Positions 15,010-22,531 of a DNA stretch of 22,613 bases are shown piece by piece (within the stretch, counting starts at the first letter, position 1; each line of letters opens with the position of its first letter). The stretch covers positions 1-22,613 of the forward strand of contig USOV01000015.1 of NCBI GenBank assembly GCA_900556455.1, in the 5' to 3' direction. A program made the translations under genes and the position numbers. The notes beneath the pieces were generated by a model. That model was not told where the DNA came from, ran no database searches, and saw only the letters and a program-made list of their open reading frames with translations. Source of the DNA: an uncultured Clostridium sp. (lineage in GTDB: Bacteria; Bacillota; Clostridia; TANB77; CAG-508).

Positions 15010-16086
15010 ATGAATAATGATAATGTAGAAAAAAAGAAAGCACTAGAAGCTGCACTAGGACAAATTGAAAAACAATTCGGAAAAGGATCAATAATGAAAC
15101 TTGGTGAATACCAAGAAATGAATGTAGAAGCAATTCCAACAGGAGCATTAAGTTTAGATATAGCATTAGGTATAGGAGGAATTCCTAGAGGAAGAATAAT
15201 AGAAGTATATGGACCAGAATCTTCAGGAAAAACAACATTGGCATTACATGCAATAGCAGAAACACAAAAAATGGGAGGAGAAGCAGCATTTATAGATGCA
15301 GAACATGCTTTAGACCCAGTTTACGCAAAACACTTAGGAGTAGATATAGATAATTTAATAGTATCTCAACCAGATACAGGAGAACAAGCATTAGAAATAG
15401 TAGAAGCATTAACAAGAAGTGGGGCTGTAGATATAATAGTAGTAGACTCTGTTGCAGCATTAGTACCAAAAGCAGAAATAGATGGAGATATGGGAGATTC
15501 ACACGTTGGACTTCAAGCAAGATTAATGTCACAAGCTTTAAGAAAATTAGCAGGTGTTGTTAATAAATCAAAAACAGTTATACTATTTATCAACCAATTA
15601 AGAGAAAAAGTAGGAGTTTTATTTGGAAATCCTGAAACAACAACAGGTGGTAGAGCATTAAAATTCTATGCATCTGTAAGATTAGACATTAGAAAAATAG
15701 AAAATATTAAACAAGATGGAGAAGTTATAGGAAATAGAGCAAGAGTAAAAGTAGTAAAAAACAAAGTTGCACCACCATTTAGAGAAGCAGAATTTGATAT
15801 TATATATGGAAAAGGAATATCAAAAGTTGGAAATATTTTAGATATAGCTGTAAACTTAAATATAATAGACAAATCAGGAGCATGGTTTAGCTATGAAGGA
15901 GCAAAGATAGGACAAGGAAGAGAAAATGCAAAACTATACCTAGAACAAAATCCAAAAGTAATGAAAGAAGTTGAAGAAAAAATCAGAGCAAATTTCTCAC
16001 AAGCATTTGAAAAAAGCTTAGCAGACATAGAAGAACCTGTAGAAAATGAGGAAGATAGTGAAGAACCACTAGAAGACGAAGAATAG
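15010..16086 (+). CDS. recA: Recombinase RecA
   Basis: ATP-dependent strand-exchange protein and co-protease for LexA cleavage. The 358 residues are standard: EKQFGKGSIMKLG, Walker A GPESSGKTT, the IDAEHALDP block, Walker B IIVVDSVAALVP, QALRKLAGVVNKS, FINQLREKVGVLFGNPETTTGGRALKFYAS and an acidic C-terminal tail rich in Glu. The ribosome site GGGAGGAAG lies seven bases from the ATG. The gene has a strong promoter and a likely LexA site. recX follows 63 bases later. Its reading frame is intact and contains no in-frame CGG; the one CGG is in TTC-GGA, across a codon boundary. Confidence 0.98.
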   Translation: MNNDNVEKKKALEAALGQIEKQFGKGSIMKLGEYQEMNVEAIPTGALSLDIALGIGGIPRGRIIEVYGPESSGKTTLALHAIAETQKMGGEAAFIDAEHALDPVYAKHLGVDIDNLIVSQPDTGEQALEIVEALTRSGAVDIIVVDSVAALVPKAEIDGDMGDSHVGLQARLMSQALRKLAGVVNKSKTVILFINQLREKVGVLFGNPETTTGGRALKFYASVRLDIRKIENIKQDGEVIGNRARVKVVKNKVAPPFREAEFDIIYGKGISKVGNILDIAVNLNIIDKSGAWFSYEGAKIGQGRENAKLYLEQNPKVMKEVEEKIRANFSQAFEKSLADIEEPVENEEDSEEPLEDEE

Positions 16087-16149
16087 AAAAACATACATTG
16101 TTTTACTGCAAATATTTTGTCTTAATCAAAATTGCAATTTGGAGGGAAA

Positions 16150-16611
16150 ATGACAAACGAAGAATATAAGGAAATAGAAGAATTTGATAAATTAAAAACA
16201 AAAGTACTAAAATATGTTCTATATAAAAAAAGAACAGAACAAGAAGTTAGACAAAAATTTACAGAAAACACTGGAAATTTGTTAGATAATGTTATAGAAT
16301 ACCTAAAGCAAGAAAATTATATTAATGACACATCTTATATAGAAAAAAGTGTTAATGAAATACAAAGATTAAAAAACTTATCTATAAAAGAAGTAAAATA
16401 TAAACTTCTTGCAAAAGGACTATCTTCTAAATTAGTAGATGAATACATATATAACCATAAAGAAGAAATGCTAGAATATGAAATAAATTCGGCAAAAAAT
16501 ATTTTGGTAAAAAAATCAAATACTATGAAACAAGAAGAGATTATAAGCTATTTAATGAAAAAAGGCTATATGCAAGAAACAATAAGAATAATAGGGGAAG
16601 ATTATGAATAA
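16150..16611 (+). CDS. recX: RecX-family regulator of RecA
   Basis: RecX binds RecA filaments and limits or modulates their activity. The 153 residues show the family's three-helix repeats: VLKYVLYKKRTEQEVRQKF, VIEYLKQENYINDTSYIE, then LSIKEVKYKLLAKGL and a last repeat with ISYLMKKGY. I chose ATG at 16150 because the ribosome site GGAGGG lies four bases upstream; a TTG at 16132 would place the ribosome site inside the gene. The position directly after recA supports the call. Its stop overlaps the start of scpA by eight bases, so the two are probably translated together. Confidence 0.85.
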   Translation: MTNEEYKEIEEFDKLKTKVLKYVLYKKRTEQEVRQKFTENTGNLLDNVIEYLKQENYINDTSYIEKSVNEIQRLKNLSIKEVKYKLLAKGLSSKLVDEYIYNHKEEMLEYEINSAKNILVKKSNTMKQEEIISYLMKKGYMQETIRIIGEDYE

Positions 16612-17401
16612 CATACTAACATTAGAAACAAAAAAATACTCATTAAAACTAGAAAATTTTGAAGGACCATTAGATTTACTTTGCCATTTAGTAGACAAAA
16701 ATAAAATGGACATATATGAGGTAAACATATCAGAAATAACAGACCAATATATAGAGTACATAAACACAATGCAAGATATGAAGCTAGAAGTAACAAGTGA
16801 ATTTTTAGTAATGGCATCTACACTTTTGTACTTAAAATCAAAAAGTTTATTACCAAAAGTAGATACAGAAGGGGAAGAAGAACTTACAGAAGAAGAATTA
16901 ATTTATAGAATTATAGAATATAAAAAATATAAAGAAACATCAAAAAAATTAAAAGAATCCTTTTTAGAATTTTCAAAAAGATTTTATAAATTACCAGAAA
17001 AAATAGAATTGCCTAATAGAAAAATAGAAAAGAAATATACTTGGGACCAAATATCAAATGCATATAATAATTTGATAGAAAGGAATAAGAACAAGATAAA
17101 TAAAAATGCTATAAATATAGAAAAAATAGCAATTTCAGAAACAGTAACAGTAGCAAGCAAAGTAAAAGATATATTTAAAGAATTAACTAAAAAACCAAGA
17201 TTTATATTTAATAAACTATGTTTAACAAACAAATATAATAAACTAGAAACAATAACAGCTTTTTCTGGGGTACTAGAACTAAGTAAAAGAAATTCAATAA
17301 TAACAGACCAAGAAATTACATTTGGAGATATAGTAATTGAAAAAAATAAAAATAAAAAAGAAAATTCAATCGATAGCTTCACAGCAAGCGTTTTAAAATG
17401 A
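16604..17401 (+). CDS. scpA: Segregation and condensation protein A (kleisin)
   Basis: Kleisin subunit of the SMC-ScpAB condensin complex, which compacts and separates chromosomes. The 265 residues begin with the family's strongest motif, LENFEGPLDLLCHLVDKNKMDIYEV, continue with ITDQYIEYI and EFLVMASTLLYLKSKSLLP, and end in a winged-helix-like region (TAFSGVLELSKRN). The start overlaps the end of recX. The usual partner scpB does not follow; the next gene is a DUF2953 protein. ScpB may be encoded elsewhere. No sign of damage. Confidence 0.92.
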   Translation: MNNILTLETKKYSLKLENFEGPLDLLCHLVDKNKMDIYEVNISEITDQYIEYINTMQDMKLEVTSEFLVMASTLLYLKSKSLLPKVDTEGEEELTEEELIYRIIEYKKYKETSKKLKESFLEFSKRFYKLPEKIELPNRKIEKKYTWDQISNAYNNLIERNKNKINKNAINIEKIAISETVTVASKVKDIFKELTKKPRFIFNKLCLTNKYNKLETITAFSGVLELSKRNSIITDQEITFGDIVIEKNKNKKENSIDSFTASVLK

Positions 17402-17445
17402 AAAATTTGGGAAAAATACTAATATATAGAAAGTGAGAAAACTAT

Positions 17446-18102
17446 ATGTTAGTATTTTTTATTATATTAATAATATTAATCCTAATAAGTTTACTAATAT
17501 ACCTATCAGGGATAGAAATACAAATAGATAATATAGAAATAGAAAGAAAAAGAAAAATACACATAAATGATTTAAAAATAAATATTTATTTTATGCTGTT
17601 TAATAAATTTAAAATAATAAAAATAGGTATAGATAAGGAAAAAATAGAGAAGATAAACTTTAACAAAATAAAAGATAAAATTAAAGAGAAAAACATAAAA
17701 CCAAATAAAAAGATGATAACCAATGGGATTAAAGCACTAAATGTAAAAACAGAAAGCTTAAATATAAAAGCAAAAATTGGATTAAGTAATGCAGTATATA
17801 TGGCATATTTAGTAGCTGTAATAAATATAGCCCTATCAATAATATTGGCTAGAATTTCAAAGGGCAGTAAAAAAGAAAATTATAATTATGTTATAAAACC
17901 ATTACAAACAGATAAATTTTACCTAAAATTATCCATAAATTGTATAATTAGAATAAAAATAGCTAATATTATAAATATGATTATTAAGAATAGGAGTGAG
18001 GAAAAAAATGAAAGAACATCCAATAGAAGCTTTAATGGAAATTACCATGAACAATATACAAGATATGGTAGATGTAAACACTATTATAGGAGCACCAATT
18101 GA
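17446..18102 (+). CDS. DUF2953-type membrane protein (YtfI-like)
   Basis: The protein has 218 residues with a strongly hydrophobic N-terminus (LVFFIILIILILISLLIYL), a lysine- and isoleucine-rich middle, a second hydrophobic stretch (AYLVAVINIALSIILA) and a KFYLKLSINCIIRIKIANII region typical of DUF2953. Function is unknown; the family is found beside ytfJ in spore formers, as here. The ORF continues 95 bases into ytfJ in another frame, so its last 30 or so residues (NERTSNRSFNGNYHEQ and beyond) are read from ytfJ sequence. The ribosome site is AGAAAGTGAG. The overlap could be real, because there is no earlier stop. Confidence 0.7.
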   Translation: MLVFFIILIILILISLLIYLSGIEIQIDNIEIERKRKIHINDLKINIYFMLFNKFKIIKIGIDKEKIEKINFNKIKDKIKEKNIKPNKKMITNGIKALNVKTESLNIKAKIGLSNAVYMAYLVAVINIALSIILARISKGSKKENYNYVIKPLQTDKFYLKLSINCIIRIKIANIINMIIKNRSEEKNERTSNRSFNGNYHEQYTRYGRCKHYYRSTN

Positions 18103-18478
18103 TATAAATGAAAATATAAGTATAATACCAATATCAAAAGTGTGTTTTGGTTTTGTGGCAGGAGGAAGCGAATTTAGTGGAGAAACAATTGAAGAATATA
18201 ATAGAAAAGATAAAGATGAAGAAATAATTTATAAAAATCCATTTGGAGGAGGAAGCGGTGCAGGAGTGAATATTACACCAGTATCATTTATGGTTATAAA
18301 TAATGGTAATATAAAACTAATGCCAGTAGAATACTGCTCAACAATAGATAAAATAGCGGACTATATACCAGATGTTGTAGAAAAATTAGAAAAAATTATG
18401 ACAAATAAAAATGAGGAAAAATATAAAGAGGCAGGAAAACAAACAATAAGATATAATTATGTAGAAGATGATGAATAA
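18008..18478 (+). CDS. ytfJ: YtfJ (GerW) family sporulation protein
   Basis: GerW/YtfJ family protein of 156 residues, linked to spore germination in Bacillus subtilis. Family features are HPIEALMEITMNNIQDMVDVNTIIG, ISIIPISKVCFGFVAGG, and FGGGSGAGVNITPVSFMVI followed by a long terminal helix. I chose ATG at 18008, with AGGAGTGAGG six bases upstream; a GTG at 17996 falls inside that ribosome site. It overlaps the DUF2953 ORF, and a strong terminator follows. The frame is intact. Confidence 0.92.
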   Translation: MKEHPIEALMEITMNNIQDMVDVNTIIGAPIDINENISIIPISKVCFGFVAGGSEFSGETIEEYNRKDKDEEIIYKNPFGGGSGAGVNITPVSFMVINNGNIKLMPVEYCSTIDKIADYIPDVVEKLEKIMTNKNEEKYKEAGKQTIRYNYVEDDE

Positions 18479-18479
18479 A

Positions 18480-18509
18480 AAAAACCCCGTATTAAATAGC
18501 GGGGTTTTT
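18480..18509. terminator. Bidirectional terminator between ytfJ and a convergent gene
   Basis: Stem AAAACCCCG with CGGGGTTTT around a 10-base AT-rich loop, with A and T runs on both sides. It lies one base after the ytfJ stop and directly after the stop of the reverse-strand gene. Confidence 0.88.
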
Positions 18510-18510
18510 A

Positions 18511-19020
18511 CTATGGAAGTACAAGATATAAAGCAAATAATCCTCCAAACAACACATAAGGACTATTTACATTAATTCCAGATAGGATGTTGGAATTATG
18601 GTTATCTACATACTCCTGTTTTGTACTTTCATCAACTAATGATATTACTACTTTATTTATATTTTCACAAGGTACAGTAATATCAAAAGGTATTTTTTCA
18701 TTAACATTAAAATATTTTATTTCTTCAAATTCGGTTCTTAAAAGATAATTATTGCTATTATAAAAACTAAATTGTAAGTATTTATTAGTCATAAGTTCAC
18801 CTGTATGGTTAACTACATTGCCATTTACATGGACCTTTCTAGTGGTAGCTTGACATTCCTCAATATTTACATCAACAGGTATATCAATTTCTAATGAATA
18901 ATCTACATTACGGACATTGTTTTTATTTTGCAATGTTCCTAAATATGTCATACCAGACACAAATAAAAATAAAAGTATAAATAATATAAAATATTTCCAA
19001 AATTTTTTCATTGTTTTCAT
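18511..19020 (-). CDS. Predicted membrane protein with an extracytoplasmic beta-rich domain, unknown function
   Basis: The protein has 169 residues. A hydrophobic segment at about 8-26 (YFILFILLFLFVSGM) and another at the C-terminus (YVLFGGLFALYLVL) flank about 115 residues predicted to be outside. That region has alternating polar and aliphatic strands with VHVNGNVVNHTGELMTNKYLQF and PFDITVPCEN, which resembles an immunoglobulin-like fold such as FxLYD domains; this is a weak guess. A ribosome site AAGGAGAT lies about ten bases before the ATG, and it has its own promoter. It is a single gene between the sporulation block and the str operon. Confidence 0.7.
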   Translation of the reverse strand: MKTMKKFWKYFILFILLFLFVSGMTYLGTLQNKNNVRNVDYSLEIDIPVDVNIEECQATTRKVHVNGNVVNHTGELMTNKYLQFSFYNSNNYLLRTEFEEIKYFNVNEKIPFDITVPCENINKVVISLVDESTKQEYVDNHNSNILSGINVNSPYVLFGGLFALYLVLP

Positions 19021-19053
19021 ATATGCACAAATCTCCTTAAAAATTATGTTAAT

Positions 19054-19082
19054 ATTATACTATAATATTATAAAAAAGTAAA
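19054..19082 (-). promoter_or_regulatory. Promoter of the reverse-strand membrane protein
   Basis: On the reverse strand TTTACT (19077-19082), 17 bases, and perfect TATAAT (19054-19059), about 35 bases before the start at 19020. Confidence 0.6.
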
Positions 19083-19118
19083 TAAGCAATTTTAGAATAA
19101 CAAAATTTCAAAAAAACA

Positions 19119-19148
19119 TTGACAAAACAAGGGATATAATGGTAAAAT
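19119..19148 (+). promoter_or_regulatory. Promoter of the str operon
   Basis: Perfect TTGACA (19119-19124) with TAAAAT (19143-19148) after 18 bases. A better TATAAT at 19135-19140 is only ten bases from the -35 box and is unlikely to pair with it. The rpsL ribosome site follows 25 bases later. Confidence 0.65.
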
Positions 19149-19189
19149 ATACAACGTTAATGTGTAAAAATTAGGAGGTGAAATTAAAA

Positions 19190-19603
19190 GTGCCAACAAT
19201 AAACCAATTAGTAAGAAAAGGTAGAAAAACAAGTACAACAAAATCTACAGCTCCAGCTCTACAAAAAGGATTTAACTCAAAATTAAATAGACAAACAAAT
19301 AACAGAGCACCACAAAAAAGAGGAGTATGTACAGTTGTAAAAACAGTTACACCTAAAAAACCAAACTCAGCTTTAAGAAAAGTAGCCAGAGTAAGACTAT
19401 CTAATGGATATGAAGTAACATCATATATTCCAGGAATAGGACATAACCTACAAGAACACAGTGTTGTTTTAATTAGAGGTGGAAGGGTAAAAGATATCCC
19501 AGGTGTTAGATACCACATCATAAGAGGTACTTTAGATACAGCAGGTGTTAAAGATAGAATGCAAGCTAGATCTAAATATGGTGCAAAACGCCCAAAGAAA
19601 TAA
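19190..19603 (+). CDS. rpsL: 30S ribosomal protein S12
   Basis: Component of the ribosomal decoding centre. The 137 residues start PTINQLVRKGR and contain KRGVCT, the TPKKPNSALRKVARVRL block, RGGRVKDIPGVRYH and the C-terminal RSKYGAKRPKK. I chose GTG at 19190 because it precedes the conserved PTINQL and lies nine bases after AGGAGGTG; the GTG at 19178 belongs to the ribosome site itself. First gene of the str operon. The lysine in TPKKPNS is the streptomycin-sensitive form. Confidence 0.97.
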   Translation: MPTINQLVRKGRKTSTTKSTAPALQKGFNSKLNRQTNNRAPQKRGVCTVVKTVTPKKPNSALRKVARVRLSNGYEVTSYIPGIGHNLQEHSVVLIRGGRVKDIPGVRYHIIRGTLDTAGVKDRMQARSKYGAKRPKK

Positions 19604-19620
19604 GGCGAATTTGAAAAAAA

Positions 19621-19721
19621 TAGTGCTAAATAAAGAAATATAATAAAATTAATATAGATTTATAGCACTATGCGGAAAAGCAAAAGCTTTTCAGAGTAAC
19701 TTAAGATACTTTTTTAAGTAT
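19621..19721 (+). promoter_or_regulatory. Three hairpins in the rpsL-rpsG spacer
   Basis: The 148-base spacer contains TAGTGCTA/TAGCACTA (19621-19670), GAAAAGC/GCTTTTC with a four-A loop (19675-19692), and ATACTT/AAGTAT (19706-19721). In E. coli S7 binds the S12-S7 spacer to regulate translation; whether this RNA does the same is not shown. None has the T-run of a simple terminator. Confidence 0.45.
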
Positions 19722-19751
19722 GTAATTAATAAGAAAAAGGAGTGAAGAATA

Positions 19752-20222
19752 GTGCCAAGAAGAGGATTTATAGCAAAAAGAGATGTTTTACCAGATCCAA
19801 TATATAATAGCAAAGTTGTTACAAAATTAATAAACAACATAATGTTAGATGGTAAAAAAACAGTTGCTCAAAAAATAGTTTATGATGCATTTGACATCGT
19901 AAAAGAAAAAGAAGGAAAAGAACCTTTAGAAGTTTTTGAAGCAGCTCTAAACAATGTTATGCCAGTTCTTGAAGTTAAAGCAAGACGTGTAGGTGGAGCA
20001 ACTTACCAAGTACCACTTGAAATTAGAGCAGAAAGAAGACAAACTCTAGGATTAAGATGGCTTGTAACTTATGCTAGAAAAAGACATGAAAAAACAATGG
20101 CTGAAAAACTAGCAGGAGAAATAATCGATGCTGTTAACAATGCTGGTGGAGCATTCAAGAAGAAAGAAGAAACACATAGAATGGCAGAAGCTAACAAAGC
20201 TTTCGCACATTATAAATTCTAG
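19752..20222 (+). CDS. rpsG: 30S ribosomal protein S7
   Basis: Primary 16S rRNA-binding protein of the 30S head. The 156 residues show PRRGFIAKRDVLPDP, the FEAALNNVMPVLEVKARRVGGATYQVP block, RRQTLGLRWLVTYAR and the C-terminal HRMAEANKAFAHYKF. The start is GTG with AAGGAGTG upstream. Standard length and order in the str operon. Confidence 0.97.
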   Translation: MPRRGFIAKRDVLPDPIYNSKVVTKLINNIMLDGKKTVAQKIVYDAFDIVKEKEGKEPLEVFEAALNNVMPVLEVKARRVGGATYQVPLEIRAERRQTLGLRWLVTYARKRHEKTMAEKLAGEIIDAVNNAGGAFKKKEETHRMAEANKAFAHYKF

Positions 20223-20229
20223 ATTTGGA

Positions 20230-20259
20230 GTGTGAAGTGGGATGTAGTACACTTCTCAC
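20230..20259 (+). promoter_or_regulatory. Hairpin in the rpsG-fusA spacer
   Basis: GTGTGAAGTG pairs with CACTTCTCAC at nine of ten positions. A competing pairing of GGATGT with ACATCT is also possible. No T-run follows, so it is not an obvious terminator; a processing or pausing site is possible. Confidence 0.3.
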
Positions 20260-20313
20260 CTCTCACATCTGATTTGTGTTAAATAAAAAATAATTAAAAT
20301 AGGAGGAGAAAAA

Positions 20314-22395
20314 ATGGCAGGTAGAGCATTTCCATTAGAAAAAACAAGAAATATAGGAATAATGGCTCATATAGATGCAGGAAAAACAACAACAACAGAA
20401 AGAATTCTTTTCTATACAGGTAAAACACATAAAATAGGAGAAGTTCATGATGGAGCAGCTACTATGGACTGGATGGAACAAGAACAAGAAAGAGGTATTA
20501 CAATTACTTCTGCTGCAACAACATGCCAATGGTTAGGTCATAGAATAAATATAATTGATACACCAGGACACGTTGATTTTACTGTTGAAGTTGAAAGATC
20601 TCTAAGAGTATTAGACGGATCTGTTACAGTATTTTGTGCAAAAGGTGGAGTTCAACCACAATCAGAAACTGTATGGAGACAAGCAGATAATTACAAAGTA
20701 CCAAGAATGGCATATGTAAATAAAATGGATATTACTGGTGCTAACTTTTATGCTTGCGTAGATCAAATGAGAAATAGATTAAATGCAAATGCTATTCCAA
20801 TTCAATTACCAATTGGAGCAGAAGGAAATTTCAAAGGAATAGTAGACTTAATAAAAATGAGAGCATTTATTCATAAAGACGATTTAGGAAAAGACATAGA
20901 AGAAACTGAAATACCAGCTGACTTAGTAGAATCTGCAAATAAATATAGATCAGAAATGGTTGAAGCTGCAGCAGAACAAGATGATGAATTAATGATGAAA
21001 TACTTAGAAGGTGAAGAACTTTCTGAAGCAGAAATCAAAAAAGGATTAAGAATAGGAACAATAAATAATAGAATAGTTCCAGTATGTTGTGGTTCATCAT
21101 ATAAAAATAAAGGTGTTCAAGAATTATTAAATGCAGTTGTTGATTTCATGCCATCTCCATTAGATATACCACATATTAAAGGTGTAACATTAGATGGAGA
21201 AGAAACAGAAAGAAAAACATCTGATACAGAACCATTTGCAGCATTAGCATTTAAAATTGCAACAGACCCATTTGTTGGAAAACTTTGTTTCTTTAGAGTT
21301 TACTCAGGAACATTAGAGTCTGGTTCAACAGTATTAAATGCAAATAAAGACAAAAAAGAAAGAATAGGAAGAATTCTTCAAATGCATGCTAACCACAGAG
21401 AAGATATAGATAAAGTATATGCAGGAGATATAGCCGCAGCTGTTGGTTTAAGAGAAGTAACAACAGGTGATACACTATGTGATGTAAACAATCCAGTTAT
21501 ACTAGAATCTATGGAATTCCCAGAACCAGTTATTGAAATTGCAATTGAGCCAAAAGATAAAGTAGCTCAAGAAAAAATGGCAATAGCATTATCAAAATTA
21601 GCAGAAGAAGATCCAACATTCAAAACATATACAAACCAAGAAACAGGACAAACAATTATAGCAGGTATGGGTGAATTACACTTAGACATTATAGTAGACA
21701 GATTAAAAAGAGAATTTAAAGTTGAATGTAATGTAGGTAAACCACAAGTATCTTACAAAGAAACAATTAGAAACAAAGTAAGAGTTGAAGGTAAATTCAT
21801 TCGTCAATCTGGTGGACGTGGACAATATGGACATGTTTGGCTAGAAATGGAACCATTAGAGCCTGGTAAAGGAATCGAATTTGAAAGCAAAATCGTTGGT
21901 GGTGTTGTTCCAAAAGAATACATTAAACCAACTGAAGAAGGTGTACGTGAAGCTGCTGAAAGCGGAATTCTTGCTGGTTACCCAGTTATAGATTTCAAAG
22001 CTACATTAGTAGATGGATCTTACCATGATGTTGACTCATCAGAAATGGCTTTCAAAATAGCAGGATCTATGGCATTCAAAGAAGGATGTAAACAAGCAAA
22101 ATCAGTTCTTCTTGAACCAATTATGAAAGTTGAAGTAACAGTACCAGAAGAATATATGGGAGATGTTATTGGAGACGTAAACTCTAGACGTGGAAGAATG
22201 GAAGGAATGGAAGCAAGAAACGGAATGCAAATAATAAGAGCATTTATTCCACTTTCAGAAATGTTTGGATATGCAACAGACTTACGTTCTAAAACACAAG
22301 GTAGAGGAACATACTCAATGGAACCAAGCCATTATGAAGAAGTTCCAAAATCAATATTAGAAACAATAGTTGCATCAAGAGCAAAAAAAGACTAA
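20314..22395 (+). CDS. fusA: Elongation factor G
   Basis: GTPase that moves tRNAs and mRNA through the ribosome after peptide bond formation. The 693 residues include G1 AHIDAGKTTTTER, the switch I region EQERGITITSAATT, G3 DTPGHVDF, G4 NKMD, domain II with GDIAAAVGLREVTTGDTLC, and domain IV with RQSGGRGQYGHVWLE. The ribosome site AGGAGGAG is close to ATG. Length and motifs are standard. This large, highly expressed gene has no in-frame CGG; its three CGG trinucleotides are GAC-GGA, AGC-GGA and AAC-GGA across codon boundaries. Confidence 0.98.
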   Translation: MAGRAFPLEKTRNIGIMAHIDAGKTTTTERILFYTGKTHKIGEVHDGAATMDWMEQEQERGITITSAATTCQWLGHRINIIDTPGHVDFTVEVERSLRVLDGSVTVFCAKGGVQPQSETVWRQADNYKVPRMAYVNKMDITGANFYACVDQMRNRLNANAIPIQLPIGAEGNFKGIVDLIKMRAFIHKDDLGKDIEETEIPADLVESANKYRSEMVEAAAEQDDELMMKYLEGEELSEAEIKKGLRIGTINNRIVPVCCGSSYKNKGVQELLNAVVDFMPSPLDIPHIKGVTLDGEETERKTSDTEPFAALAFKIATDPFVGKLCFFRVYSGTLESGSTVLNANKDKKERIGRILQMHANHREDIDKVYAGDIAAAVGLREVTTGDTLCDVNNPVILESMEFPEPVIEIAIEPKDKVAQEKMAIALSKLAEEDPTFKTYTNQETGQTIIAGMGELHLDIIVDRLKREFKVECNVGKPQVSYKETIRNKVRVEGKFIRQSGGRGQYGHVWLEMEPLEPGKGIEFESKIVGGVVPKEYIKPTEEGVREAAESGILAGYPVIDFKATLVDGSYHDVDSSEMAFKIAGSMAFKEGCKQAKSVLLEPIMKVEVTVPEEYMGDVIGDVNSRRGRMEGMEARNGMQIIRAFIPLSEMFGYATDLRSKTQGRGTYSMEPSHYEEVPKSILETIVASRAKKD

Positions 22396-22403
22396 AAAAA
22401 TTT

Positions 22404-22449
22404 GCAAACATATTGCAAAAATAAGAAAAATATTATACAATATGTTTGC
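22404..22449 (+). promoter_or_regulatory. Perfect 12-bp hairpin in the fusA-tuf spacer
   Basis: GCAAACATATTG (22404-22415) is exactly complementary to CAATATGTTTGC (22438-22449) around an A-rich 22-base loop. TTAAAAAATG follows rather than a clear T-run. A second small stem (GTTAGA with TCTAAC, 22490-22505) lies closer to tuf. Possible partial terminator or processing site in the operon. Confidence 0.45.
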
Positions 22450-22531
22450 TTAAAAAATGTTTTTAAATTTAAAAAATAAATACGGCTAAGTTAGAAGAAT
22501 CTAACAGCTTAAAATTAAGGAGGAATTTTAA

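Noticed and set aside
16132..16149. TTG at 16132 as the recX start
   Set aside because: It would place the GGAGGG ribosome site inside the gene; ATG at 16150 has the right spacing.
19178..19189. GTG at 19178 as the rpsL start
   Set aside because: It is part of AGGAGGTG, and S12 begins with PTINQL directly after the GTG at 19190.
476..20529. Long reverse-strand open frames opposite fusA, recA, mreB and the VWA protein
   Set aside because: They are leucine-, serine- or phenylalanine-rich shadows of strong genes, without ribosome sites.
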